Source: Acidobacteriota bacterium (GTDB lineage Bacteria; Acidobacteriota; Thermoanaerobaculia; Multivoradales; J023). From it: 50,196 nt of DNA. The notes under the pieces are model-generated. The model saw only the letters and a list, made by a program, of their open reading frames with translations. It did not search any database and was not told where the DNA came from. Shown piece after piece: positions 22,441 through 31,287 of this stretch. The position numbers and the translations under genes are program-made. The DNA lies in the NCBI GenBank assembly GCA_029263315.1, contig JAJCXR010000030.1, forward strand, positions 1 to 50,196, in the 5' to 3' direction. The first letter of the stretch is position 1. Each line of letters starts with the position of its first letter.

Positions 22441-24036
22441 TCACGGATTCCGCCCGGCGCCGCTGCCCTCGAGCACCCGCCGCGCTTCTTCCTGGCGACC
22501 GGATTGCGCCAGCGCAGTGGCCAGGGCCCGACGCATCACCGCGGATGCCGGATCTAGCTGCAGGCCAACCCTCAGGTGACCTACGGCCTCCTCGGCCCGT
22601 CCCTGCTGCAGGAGCTGGTCCCCCAGCTGAAATCGCACCACGGCCAGCTCAGGGTTGCGGTCCACGGCCATTTTCAGGCGCTCGATGGCCTCCCCGGTCT
22701 GGCCTTGACGCAGGGCGATCAGGGCCAGATATTGGTGGGCAAGGGCCAGCATCTCGTTACGACTCTCGCCGCTCAAGATATGCATTAGATGCTCGCGGGC
22801 CTGGGAGAGGTCTCCCCTCTGGTCCAGGATTCGGGCCAGCCCCAGGTGGGCCTCGGCGCGATCCGGATCGATGGCCAGAACCTCACCAAACCGGCGCCTC
22901 GCCTCGTCCACTCGCCCTTGCCGCAGCAGCAGCTCGCTCACCGCGATGCGGGTGGCGGTGAAGTGGGGATCGAGATCCGCCGCTCGGGTCAAGTGGTCTA
23001 TGGCTTGGTCGATCTGGCCTCGCTGGGCGAGAAGAAATCCTAGAAAGTACTGGGCTTCCGGCCGCCGCGGCTCGATGGCCAGGGAGGCCCTGAGCTGCTC
23101 CATGGCGCCGTCGATGTCGCCGACTTGGGCCAGCGCCAAGGCGAGGGCTTCGCTGGCCGCCGGATTGGTGGGATCGGCCTCCACCGCGGCCCGGTATTCG
23201 CCCAGAGCCACCTCCATCAGACCCATCATCTGGGCGTCGACCCCCCGATTGAGGGCGGCGTGGGAACTGACGGCCAGTCGCTGCACTTCCAACATCAACG
23301 GATCGGGAAACATCACCTCCATCTGACCCATGTTTTCCAGATGAGAACGGGCCAGATCGGCCTCGCCCTGCTGACGCAGCACCTGGGCCAAGGCGTAGTG
23401 TACGCGGTTGGCCCCGGGCTGTAGCTCCAGGGCGCGCTCCAGGTGGGACCGTGCCGCCCCTAGCTGGCCCTCCGATTGGGCGATCCGGCCGAGGCCCCAG
23501 TGGGCGGCGGCAGAGCTCGGGCGCAGCGCCAGGGCCTCGGCAAAGGCCGATCGGGCCTCCGCCATGCGGTGATGACGCAGGTGGATGCTGCCGATACGCA
23601 AGAGGGCCGTGGCCCGCTCGGCACGGTCGTCGACCTCGGCCGCCAGCTGGCGCAGCGCCTCGTCGTCCCGTCCCGACCCCTGCAGGATGACGCCGAGGTA
23701 GTAGTGCCAACGGAAATCTCCCGGTGCCAGGGCGACGGCTTGGCGCAGACAGGTTTCAGCGGAGGAATTCAGCTCGTAGGCCAGGTAGAGACGCCCGAGC
23801 TCGCCGAAGGTCCGGCCGAGCTCGGCGGGAGCCCGCGGGCTGCGCGCCAGCTCCCGCTCCACCCGTTCCTGCTGCTGGCGCAGCTGGCGACGGACCCCCT
23901 CCTCCATCTCAGCGTCGAGCGGACGGGGGACCGGCACAACTTCCATCGCCTCCTGGGCCGAGGAGGAGACGCCGGACGCCAGCAGCAGTCCCCCGAGGAC
24001 GACGATGGCGCAGCCCACCGCTGGAGCGGATCTCAA
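22441..24036 (-). CDS. Exported TPR-repeat protein coupled to CRTAC1 protein
   Basis: 531 residues. The N-terminus GCAIVVLGGLLLASGVSSSA is a signal peptide. The rest is about a dozen tetratricopeptide repeats with the canonical A/G-x-Y/F-L-x-A pattern (AHWGLGRIAQSEGQLGAARS, AHLGLARILDQRGDLSQARE). TPRs make a protein-binding solenoid, here in the periplasm. I place the start at TTG 24036 because it overlaps the upstream gene's TGA (TTGA) and has GGAGAG five bases before it; a GTG at 24018 is the alternative. Pairing of CRTAC1/ASPIC proteins with TPR proteins is common in Acidobacteriota and Planctomycetota. The role is unknown. Confidence 0.9.
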   Translation of the reverse strand: MRSAPAVGCAIVVLGGLLLASGVSSSAQEAMEVVPVPRPLDAEMEEGVRRQLRQQQERVERELARSPRAPAELGRTFGELGRLYLAYELNSSAETCLRQAVALAPGDFRWHYYLGVILQGSGRDDEALRQLAAEVDDRAERATALLRIGSIHLRHHRMAEARSAFAEALALRPSSAAAHWGLGRIAQSEGQLGAARSHLERALELQPGANRVHYALAQVLRQQGEADLARSHLENMGQMEVMFPDPLMLEVQRLAVSSHAALNRGVDAQMMGLMEVALGEYRAAVEADPTNPAASEALALALAQVGDIDGAMEQLRASLAIEPRRPEAQYFLGFLLAQRGQIDQAIDHLTRAADLDPHFTATRIAVSELLLRQGRVDEARRRFGEVLAIDPDRAEAHLGLARILDQRGDLSQAREHLMHILSGESRNEMLALAHQYLALIALRQGQTGEAIERLKMAVDRNPELAVVRFQLGDQLLQQGRAEEAVGHLRVGLQLDPASAVMRRALATALAQSGRQEEARRVLEGSGAGRNP

Positions 24037-25838
24037 GGCCGCTCTCCGGCAGGGCCCGGGGCCTTCGGGGCTTCCCCGGCGGCGGCGCCGGATGCCTCGA
24101 TCTCGGAGCCCTTGCCCCGATGCAGGGTCTGATAGCGATCGACGCCAGCGACTACAAAACTCTCCCAGGTCCCATCAGGCCATTGCACCCGGATATCCCC
24201 CACCCTGGGGTCCTGCCCCAGGCCCACCAGAATTCGTGGGTCACTGCTGGACAGGTAGCTGCCCGCCATGCGCAGCCGCCGCCACAGGGGCGGAGCATCC
24301 GGCCGTGTGATCTCCACCCAGGCTCCGATCATGTCCCTCGGCCCCGGGCCGCCAAGCAAGCGAAGCCCCAACCAGTGGCTGTCCTGTCCCACCCCGTTGA
24401 GCAGCAGCCGGGCGGCGCCGCTGTTGTCGGCGATCACCACGTCCGTGTCGCCGTCGTTGTCCAGGTCACCGAAGGCAGCTCCCCGGCTGACGGCGGAGGC
24501 GGTGAAGGCGGCCGTGGCCTGGCCCACCTGCTGGAACCGTCCGTTGCCCAGGTTGCGGTAGAGGTGATCCCGCTGGTGCAGCGGATAGGCATCTCGGGCC
24601 TGCACCAGGGAGTCGATGCTGCGTACGGCACCGTTGACCACCAGCACATCGAGCCAGCCATCGTTGTCGTAGTCGAGGAAGCCGGTGCCGAAACCGGTGA
24701 AATCCCAGCTTGCGGGCCCGAGACCGGAGGCGGCGGTGACGTCCTCGAAGAGCCCCGCCCCATCGTTGCGCAGCAGGGTGTTGGTCTCCTGACGGATATG
24801 GCTCAGGAAGAGATCCTCGTCACCGTCGTTGTCAAAATCCCCGGCGGCGATTCCCATGCTCGCTTCTGGTTGTCCCTCACCGTTGACCGCCACCCCCGCC
24901 AGCAGGCCCTGGTCGGCAAACGTGCCATCCCCCTGGTTGTGCCACAGACGGTTGACCATCTGGTCATTGGCCACCATGAGATCCGGCCGACCGTCGGCGT
25001 CGAAGTCACCGGCCAGGGCTCCCATGCCGTTGCCCACCAGCGCACCGACGCCGCTACGACGGGAAACGTCCTCGAAACGTCCCTTACCCAGGTTGCGGAA
25101 GAGGCTATCGCGTTGGGGTTGCCAGCTCAGGGGACCGCAATAGTCGGCCCGGCCGGTGGGCTGGGGACAGGTCCGGTGGGTGGCCAGGGTGAAGTCGACG
25201 TAGTTGCCCACGAAGAGGTCGAGGTGACCGTCGAGGTCGTAGTCGAAGAAAATCGCTGGCAGGCTCCATCGATTATCGTTCACTTGGGCCTTGGCGGTGA
25301 TGTCCTCAAAGGTTCCGTCCCCTCGGTTACGCCACAGCTGGTTGGGGCCGAAGTTGGTCAGGTAGAGGTCAACAAAACCATCGTCATCGACATCCCCCAC
25401 CGCCACCCCCATGCCATAACCCTTTGCCTCGATGCGGCTTTGGGCGGTGACGTCGAGAAATCGGAGGCTTCCGGTCTCGGTGAGTTGGTTACGCCAAAGA
25501 CGACCTCCGGGAGCCTCAGAAGAGTCGCCGAGCTTCGCACTCGGCAAAGCATGGCCTTGGGGAAAAAAGAGGTCCAGGTCGCCGTCGTTGTCGTAGTCGA
25601 GCAGCGCCACCCCGGCACCGTTCATTTCCACGAAGTAGAAATTTCCGGACCGGCCGCTGAGGTGGCGTTGCTCCAACCCCGCTCCGGCCGTGACATCGAG
25701 AAAGATCTCCGGCGAGGGCTCGCCCCACGCCACGCCCTCGACCATGGTGAAACACCAGGCCATCAAGAACAGTCTGCATACGCTCCATCTCCAGCCGTTA
25801 CCGGGGGAAACACAGGCCCCACCTGCCATACCTGTCAT
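24033..25838 (-). CDS. CRTAC1-type FG-GAP/VCBS and ASPIC-UnbV repeat protein
   Basis: 601 residues. A signal peptide (VCRLFLMAWCFTMVEGVAWG) precedes a beta-propeller of FG-GAP/VCBS repeats, each with a calcium loop of the D-x-D-x-D-G type (LLDYDNDGDLDLFF, VGDVDDDGFVDLYL, AGDFDADGRPDLMV, AGDFDNDGDEDLFL, FLDYDNDGWLDVLV, FGDLDNDGDTDVVI). The C-terminal ASPIC/UnbV part includes GAWVEITR, GSYLSSSDPRILVGLG and VQWPDGTWE. It resembles vertebrate CRTAC1 and is secreted. Function is unknown; calcium-dependent adhesion is plausible. ATG at 25838 follows GAGAG. It is the first gene of a two-gene unit with the TPR protein. Confidence 0.93.
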   Translation of the reverse strand: MTGMAGGACVSPGNGWRWSVCRLFLMAWCFTMVEGVAWGEPSPEIFLDVTAGAGLEQRHLSGRSGNFYFVEMNGAGVALLDYDNDGDLDLFFPQGHALPSAKLGDSSEAPGGRLWRNQLTETGSLRFLDVTAQSRIEAKGYGMGVAVGDVDDDGFVDLYLTNFGPNQLWRNRGDGTFEDITAKAQVNDNRWSLPAIFFDYDLDGHLDLFVGNYVDFTLATHRTCPQPTGRADYCGPLSWQPQRDSLFRNLGKGRFEDVSRRSGVGALVGNGMGALAGDFDADGRPDLMVANDQMVNRLWHNQGDGTFADQGLLAGVAVNGEGQPEASMGIAAGDFDNDGDEDLFLSHIRQETNTLLRNDGAGLFEDVTAASGLGPASWDFTGFGTGFLDYDNDGWLDVLVVNGAVRSIDSLVQARDAYPLHQRDHLYRNLGNGRFQQVGQATAAFTASAVSRGAAFGDLDNDGDTDVVIADNSGAARLLLNGVGQDSHWLGLRLLGGPGPRDMIGAWVEITRPDAPPLWRRLRMAGSYLSSSDPRILVGLGQDPRVGDIRVQWPDGTWESFVVAGVDRYQTLHRGKGSEIEASGAAAGEAPKAPGPAGERP

Positions 25839-26275
25839 GGTCTCTCGCTTTCCTTGCGTCCAGAAAAAGGCAGCCCCCGCACGCCCTTGATCACGACGGG
25901 CGGGGACCGAGATCTCTAAGCGAGAACAACGTTACTCGCATTTCGTCGTCGCTCCTATGACAGGTATCATGGAATTCCCGGGAGGACTTCAGTAGGCGCG
26001 GACGCTCTCAGGGTCCGCAAAGAAATAGGTCCAGCATCGAGGGGCGAGGAGACCGGCGGGCCGAGGCGGAGAGAGATCAAGATCCGACTATTTGGCGCGC
26101 TCAGACGTAGACCTCAACATCAGTCGACGCCGGTGATAGTGAGGCTTTGATTTGGAGCCTCGTCTTGGATGAGCTGCGTTGACGTCAACGCGGCTCCGCC
26201 AGGCGGTGAGCGGTGGCCGCAACAGCTCAGCAGGATGGCGACAACTGGACATTTTTGTTGGTCAGGGGAGTCATT
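25839..26275. promoter_or_regulatory. Divergent intergenic region with a 26-bp palindrome
   Basis: 437 bp between the minus-strand CRTAC1 gene and the plus-strand HD gene. Two items stand out. ATACCTGTCAT at 25828-25838 (the CRTAC1 start) has its exact inverse at 25957-25967. A 26-bp imperfect palindrome lies at 26171-26196 (separate entry). I see no coding sequence. Confidence 0.4.
26171..26196. promoter_or_regulatory. 26-bp palindrome (candidate operator)
   Basis: GCGTTGACGTCAACGC (26176-26191) is a perfect 16-bp palindrome. GAGC (26171-26174) and GCTC (26193-26196) extend it with one mismatched pair in between. A perfect even palindrome with no loop is more like a dimeric-regulator site than a terminator. 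It lies 80-105 bp upstream of the HD gene start. Confidence 0.45.
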
Positions 26276-26905
26276 GTGGAAGACCTGGACCCAGCCCGTT
26301 GGCAAGATCTTTGTAGCAGAGTTGGCCTCGAAGCGGAAACGAAGACCTTCACAAAGCTTCAACGGAACTATGCCCAGAGGCACCGAAAGTACCACAACGC
26401 CGAGCACATCAATTCTTGCCTGGCGCACCTAGATGCGTCGCGGCACGCCGACGCCGGCAACGCCTATGTCGAGTATGCGCTTTGGTTCCATGACGCCATC
26501 TATAACACCCATTCCTCAAAGAACGAAGAGCGAAGTGCCGATTGGGCGGTGGAGGTGCTCCGGAGAAGTGGGGCCAACCCTGAGGCAGCGGAATTTGTTG
26601 AATCTTTGATCATGGCCACATGCCACAGGACCGTGCCTACAGAATCATCACACCAGCTACTTGTCGATATTGACCTCTCCATCCTTGGAGTGTCGCCGGA
26701 GCGTTTTGGCGAGTTTGAGCGCCAGGTGCGAAAAGAGTACTGGTGGGTGCCACGCAGCACATTTCGACAAAAGCGCGTTGCTGTTCTGAATACCTTCCTC
26801 GAGCGTCCGAGCGTCTACGCGACGCCGGAATTCCGTGAGCGTTTCGAGCAGCAAGCACGTGCCAACCTAGAACGATCCGTGGCAGAGTTGAGCCATGAGA
26901 TCTGA
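26276..26905 (+). CDS. HD-domain metal-dependent hydrolase (COG4339-like)
   Basis: 209 residues from GTG 26276, which follows GGGGAG at 7 bp; the frame stays open to a GTG at 26213. The sequence has YHNAEH (His40, His44) and WFHDAIYN (His72, Asp73), then ESLIMATCHR and a VDIDLSILG segment. These metal-binding and conserved blocks match the predicted metal-dependent HD superfamily proteins of about 200 residues (COG4339). Substrate is unknown, possibly a nucleotide. It is alone on its strand, with a strong palindrome upstream. Confidence 0.85.
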   Translation: MEDLDPARWQDLCSRVGLEAETKTFTKLQRNYAQRHRKYHNAEHINSCLAHLDASRHADAGNAYVEYALWFHDAIYNTHSSKNEERSADWAVEVLRRSGANPEAAEFVESLIMATCHRTVPTESSHQLLVDIDLSILGVSPERFGEFERQVRKEYWWVPRSTFRQKRVAVLNTFLERPSVYATPEFRERFEQQARANLERSVAELSHEI

Positions 26906-26993
26906 CGATTCGCTGAAGGTGCCGGCTTCATCGGCTTCCGGATGACTACGGGTGAGGTCGCCAGCCGAGGCGCAAGCCTGGCACGAGGGTTTC

Positions 26994-27434
26994 TCATTCA
27001 ATGTTTGCTTGCTTTGCTATTTCGGTGGAAGCGCATCTCCGGATAGGCTGCTGATTGCGAATCCTCCAGAATAGCATGCAGTAGCGATCTAGCAAAGCCT
27101 TCGTAATTGATCCTGGGCTCAGACTTGGGTCGATAATCAGTGCGCCAATCTCTACTTCTTGTTCGTTTCCAGCCATCGACCTCAGCCGAAACTCCACATT
27201 TGGAGTCGGTTCAATGCTCGAGCAGAGTCCTTCATCGCAGGTATTCCAAGTCAAAGGTCCGAACACTGCTTCATATTGCTCCTTTGAAGCGTTGGCTGTT
27301 CGAAGGGATTCGATGCAGTTGAGCTGGTGTCTCTCGATTGCCAGCTCGACGATGAACAGGAGGGTTGGAATAAGGATGCAGATGAAGGAGAAATTGAAGG
27401 CCTTCTTTCGGCCTAGAAAACCTATGTTATTCAT
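26994..27434 (-). CDS. Small membrane-anchored protein, unknown
   Basis: 146 residues, clearly less GC-rich than the flanking genes. One N-terminal membrane helix (FSFICILIPTLLFIVELAI, about residues 15-33) is followed by a soluble domain with four to six Cys (NTCDEGLCSS). No family is recognised. The non-GC-rich composition, position between an HD hydrolase and a restriction-modification operon, and company of another small AT-richer gene suggest accessory DNA. The open frame, sensible composition and hydrophobic anchor support it being real. Confidence 0.55.
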   Translation of the reverse strand: MNNIGFLGRKKAFNFSFICILIPTLLFIVELAIERHQLNCIESLRTANASKEQYEAVFGPLTWNTCDEGLCSSIEPTPNVEFRLRSMAGNEQEVEIGALIIDPSLSPGSITKALLDRYCMLFWRIRNQQPIRRCASTEIAKQANIE

Positions 27435-27513
27435 TTTAATTTATTTTAGAGCGTATACGTCCATTCTAATTTGTCCCGAGATCCGCGTTAGCGATCACAA
27501 AAGAATCAGAGAA

Positions 27514-27897
27514 CTATTTGTTTATACCTGTCCACCAGTTTTTTGGCATGAAATCGCAGGTGATGAGTTGGTGGTCTAGTGAATAGTAAAGCAAGGCAAA
27601 GCATACGATTGGAATGACGATGCCAAATTCGATCGGCTCGAGGTCGCCGATAGCAACAAGCACTCGATAGTGAGAGCCGAAATCGATGTCAACACTTCTT
27701 TCAAGGTAGACTCTCTCTATTACTTTGAATCCTATATTGTGCTCGATGTGGATTTGCTGATCATCGAGCTCGATCTCCCAATTTCCTTCTGCCAAGATCT
27801 CGCGAAGCGCATCGTCAATCATTGAATCTGTGAGTTGTTTCGATATCTCAACTGGCGGCTTCTCAACCACTGTGAAGTTCTCCTCTTCTGAATTCAT
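27514..27897 (-). CDS. Small protein with one membrane helix, unknown
   Basis: 127 residues from ATG 27897. Residues 1-80 are acidic and polar (MNSEEENFTVVEKPPVEI). A hydrophobic helix (EFGIVIPIVCFALLYYSL) comes near residue 100. A longer frame opens upstream to 28002, but its extra part is GC-rich and unlike protein. Not recognised. It is composition-matched to the preceding small gene (80-bp gap), so the two probably form one transcription unit. They might be a two-component accessory system, but there is no evidence beyond adjacency. Confidence 0.5.
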   Translation of the reverse strand: MNSEEENFTVVEKPPVEISKQLTDSMIDDALREILAEGNWEIELDDQQIHIEHNIGFKVIERVYLERSVDIDFGSHYRVLVAIGDLEPIEFGIVIPIVCFALLYYSLDHQLITCDFMPKNWWTGINK

Positions 27898-27943
27898 CGA
27901 AAACACCCCGTTCCCATGGCCCCGCGCCTCACACAACACTCCG

Positions 27944-27959
27944 TTCGTGCCCGCACGAA
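27944..27959. promoter_or_regulatory. Inverted repeat upstream of small gene
   Basis: TTCGTGC (27944-27950) and GCACGAA (27953-27959) form a perfect inverted repeat with a 2-nt centre, 47 bp upstream of the small minus-strand gene and 90 bp after hsdR. It may be an operator or a short terminator hairpin; no T-tract follows. Confidence 0.35.
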
Positions 27960-28047
27960 GGGCTCCTGCCAGGACCGATTTTTGTAAGACGGGACGGGAC
28001 AAGCTGTTTCGTTTGGAGGCTGCATTGGGCCAGAACCGACCTACCCA

Positions 28048-31000
28048 TCAACCCCCAGTCTGAGATTCATAAAACGGCGACGGCACCGACGGATAAGCTC
28101 GGAAGACGTGCTGGAAGACCTCGTCGGCCCGCTCTTGCACCTCGGTTTCTTCGTAGGCATCCACCGGCAGGCCGGTGAGGTCGCTGTAGAGGAAGTCGTG
28201 GATGGCTCCCTTGACGGCATCGCGGGTGGCTTCCTTTTCCCGCCATTGATCAACCCGAAGCTTCTCGGCTTTGAGGGTGGCGAGCAGCTCGACGGCGACG
28301 GCTTTGATGCGGTCGATGTCGGTGGCTTTGAGGTCGTCTTTTCTCAGCAGATCGAAGATGGCCAGGGACTCTTCATCGAGCCCGTTGGCCAGGGCCCGAT
28401 GTGCCTCATCGTCGAGGGCCTGCACCAGCTTGAGCAGGGCCTCGAAGGTTTGCTCGATGGTGACCCGGTCTTTCTCGCGGTTGTAGTCGGCGACGACCCG
28501 TTCGTAGTGGCGCTGGTAGTCGGCGCGCAACGGATTCTGCTGCAATAGACGTTGCAGTCGGCGTTCGACGGCTTGGCGCAGGTTCTGGACGGTGGTTCGC
28601 TTGGCGGGCGAGCGCTCGAATTCCAGCTTCAACTTTTCGAAGTCGATGGCGCTGATGTCGTAGGGCGGGTGTTCCTCGGCCACCGAGCTGCCGGTGGTGA
28701 CGATCGCCTCTTCGACGACCTGGTGCAGCTGGCGGATGATGTCGCTGATGTCGGCCTGCTCGCGATCCTTCTGCAGCCGTTGGTAGACGATGTGGATGGC
28801 GTCGCGGTCGGCCCGGTGGGCGTTGAGCCCCGGCACGTTGAGGCACGCCTTGAACTTCTTGAACACCTCGCGGCACAGGACCTCGAAGCGCTTGCGGCTT
28901 TCGTCGTTGTCGTTGGCGGCCTCTTTACACGCCAGGATGGCCGCGTTGCGGGCGAAGCCGCTCTGCTGGAGGATGGCGTCGAGGGGCGCGCCGCGGTCGT
29001 CGAGGAAGGTCCGCACCATGGCGAGGGTCTCCCCCAGGGCGACCAGCAGCTCCTCGTTGGGCTGGGCGGGCTCGCGGCCTCCATCTTCTCCAGCCGGACC
29101 GGTGCCGGCGAAGGTGGCCAGGGCTTTGCGCAGGTGCTTGAGCATGCCGCAGTAGTCGACGATCAGGCCGTTGTTCTTGCCTTCGTGCACGCGGTTGGCG
29201 CGGGCGATGGCCTGCATCAGGGTGTGGGCCTTGAGCGGCTTGTCGAGGTAGAGGGTCGACAGACTGGGGACGTCGAACCCGGTCAACCACATGGCGCAGA
29301 CGATGGCGATGCGGAAGGGGTGCTCCTCGACCTTGAAGGCGTCGTCCAAGGGCATGTGCTGCTTGTTGCGAAATTGCGGCTGCTGGCGCAGGGACTCCGG
29401 CAGGTCGATGCCTTCCTTGATCAGCCGCCGGTGGGGGGTGATGTCCAGGCCCCAGCGGCGGAATTTGTCGACCTCCCCCTGCTCTTCGCTGATCACCACC
29501 GCCATGCGGGTTTCTCGCATCCAGTGGATCTGCCGTTGGCGGTGGATCTCTTCCTGCTCGTCGGCGGCCTGCGACAGCTCGGCCTCGAGCTCGCCGATGC
29601 GCTGATCCCAGCCTTGGGCGATCAGCTGGTGCATGCGCACGCAGGTCACCTTGTCGATGCACACCAGCATCGCCTTGCCGCTCTCCCAGGCCGTCGAGTA
29701 GTGGTGCACGCAATCCCGCGCCACCTGGTTGAGCCGGGTGTCGGCGGTGATGATGTGGTACTCCCGCTGGAGCTCTTGTTCGAGCCGCTGCTGGACGTCG
29801 ATGTCGTCGGTTTCGAGCTCTTCGAGCTTCTCGGCGATGCGCTCGTTGAGGTCGCCCACCGCCACCCCCAGCTTGTCGCCGCGGGCGTCGTAGTAGAGGG
29901 GCACGGTGGCGTGGTCTTCCACCGCCCGCTGGAAATCGTAGGTGGAGATGTAGTCGCCGAAGACGCGACGGGTGATCTCGTCGTTGGCGAAGAGGGGGGT
30001 GCCGGTGAAGCCGAGGTAGCTGGCCTGCGGCAGGGCGTTGCGCAGGTTGAGGGCGAGGGTGCCGTATTGGGTGCGGTGGGCCTCGTCGGTGAGCACGATG
30101 ATGTCGTCCCGCTGGCTGTAGCCCTGGTCCGGGTCGACCTCCAGGTGGAACTTCTGGATCAAGGAGAAGACGTAGGACTTGTGCTCCCCCAGGAGGCGGC
30201 TCAGGTGTCGGCCGCTGGCGGCGCGGCAGGGCTCCCGGTCGTGGTCGACGACGCCGCAGCCGGCGAAGGTCTTGTAGATCTGGCTGTCGAGGTCTTCGCG
30301 GTCGGTGAGCACGACAAAGGTGAAGTGACCGCCCAGCTTGCGGTGCACTTTGCGGGTGAAGAGCACCATCGAGTAGCTCTTGCCCGCCCCCTGGGTATGC
30401 CAGAAGACGCCGAGCCGGCCTTGGCGCTCGCGCCGCTCGCGCACCGATTGAATCGCCCGGTTGACGCCGAGGAATTGGTGGTTGCGGGCCAGGATCTTCT
30501 TGCACTCGCCGGAGGACTCGTCGAAGACGATGAAGTTCTCCAGCAGGTCCATGAAGTTGGTTGGATCGCAGATACCCTTGAGTAGGGTTTCCATGTCGAC
30601 GACGCCGGGTTCGTCCTCCGCCAGGCGCTTCCAGTCGTGGAAGTGCCCCCATTTGCTGGTGAGGGAGCCGACCTTGGCCTGCTCGCCGTTGCCGAACATG
30701 ACGATGGCGTTGTGATGGAAGAGGTGGGGCACCGTGTCGCGGTAGTCGGCGTAGTTGGTTTCGAAGGCCGCCCGCAGGTTCCGGTGCACGTTCTTGCACT
30801 CGATGAAGAGCAGCGGCAGGCCGTTGACGAAGCCGATGATGTCCGGCCGTCGGCGGTAGAGGTCGCCCCGCACCCAAAGCTCGCGGACGCAGAGGAAGTG
30901 GTTGTTGCCGGGGGTGTCGAAGTCGAAGAGGCGCAGGCGGTCGCGCACCCGTTCGTTGTCGGCGTTGCGGAAGGTGACCTCCACCCCATCGCGCATCAGG

Positions 31001-31287
31001 GCGTATTTCTCGCGGTTGGTGGCGAGCAGCGACTGCGAGGCGGTGATGGCCGTGACTTGACGCACCGCCTCGTCGTAGGCAGCGTCCGGCAAGCCGGGGT
31101 TGAGGTCCACCAATTTGGCCCGCAAGTATCGTCGTAGCACCACCTCGCGGTCCGACGCACGACCGAGCAGACTGTTGGGGCCGAAGTCCTCTCGGTTGTG
31201 AGCGAAGATCGAGTCCCAGCCCAGCTCCTGCTCGAGGTACTCGGCGGTGGTTTGCTGGACGAGGGTGTCCTCGGTGTAGGGATTCAT
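28048..31287 (-). CDS. hsdR: Type I restriction endonuclease subunit R
   Basis: 1079 residues, normal for HsdR. The N-terminal nuclease has the PD-(D/E)xK core (RRPDIIGFVNG then LLFIECKNVH). The helicase part has Walker A (WHTQGAGKSYSMVLF), motif Ia/Ib (FVVLTDREDLDSQIYKTF), the DEAH box (IIVLTDEAHRTQYGTLA), YLGFTGTPLF, and later VCAMWLTGFDVPSLSTLYLD and AIARANRVHEGKNNGLIVDY. A C-terminal helical region docks to the methylase. It translocates and cuts unmethylated DNA when assembled as R2M2S. The ATG overlaps the hsdS stop (ATGA). It is the last gene of the operon and appears intact. Confidence 0.96.
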   Translation of the reverse strand: MNPYTEDTLVQQTTAEYLEQELGWDSIFAHNREDFGPNSLLGRASDREVVLRRYLRAKLVDLNPGLPDAAYDEAVRQVTAITASQSLLATNREKYALMRDGVEVTFRNADNERVRDRLRLFDFDTPGNNHFLCVRELWVRGDLYRRRPDIIGFVNGLPLLFIECKNVHRNLRAAFETNYADYRDTVPHLFHHNAIVMFGNGEQAKVGSLTSKWGHFHDWKRLAEDEPGVVDMETLLKGICDPTNFMDLLENFIVFDESSGECKKILARNHQFLGVNRAIQSVRERRERQGRLGVFWHTQGAGKSYSMVLFTRKVHRKLGGHFTFVVLTDREDLDSQIYKTFAGCGVVDHDREPCRAASGRHLSRLLGEHKSYVFSLIQKFHLEVDPDQGYSQRDDIIVLTDEAHRTQYGTLALNLRNALPQASYLGFTGTPLFANDEITRRVFGDYISTYDFQRAVEDHATVPLYYDARGDKLGVAVGDLNERIAEKLEELETDDIDVQQRLEQELQREYHIITADTRLNQVARDCVHHYSTAWESGKAMLVCIDKVTCVRMHQLIAQGWDQRIGELEAELSQAADEQEEIHRQRQIHWMRETRMAVVISEEQGEVDKFRRWGLDITPHRRLIKEGIDLPESLRQQPQFRNKQHMPLDDAFKVEEHPFRIAIVCAMWLTGFDVPSLSTLYLDKPLKAHTLMQAIARANRVHEGKNNGLIVDYCGMLKHLRKALATFAGTGPAGEDGGREPAQPNEELLVALGETLAMVRTFLDDRGAPLDAILQQSGFARNAAILACKEAANDNDESRKRFEVLCREVFKKFKACLNVPGLNAHRADRDAIHIVYQRLQKDREQADISDIIRQLHQVVEEAIVTTGSSVAEEHPPYDISAIDFEKLKLEFERSPAKRTTVQNLRQAVERRLQRLLQQNPLRADYQRHYERVVADYNREKDRVTIEQTFEALLKLVQALDDEAHRALANGLDEESLAIFDLLRKDDLKATDIDRIKAVAVELLATLKAEKLRVDQWREKEATRDAVKGAIHDFLYSDLTGLPVDAYEETEVQERADEVFQHVFRAYPSVPSPFYESQTGG

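Noticed and set aside
26994..27897. Toxin-antitoxin pair
   Set aside because: Neither protein shows a toxin or antitoxin motif, and both have a membrane helix; spacing and sizes alone are not enough.
28552..30585. 677-codon plus-strand open frame opposite hsdR
   Set aside because: Antisense shadow rich in Val/Gly/Asp/His; hsdR has all expected helicase motifs on the other strand.
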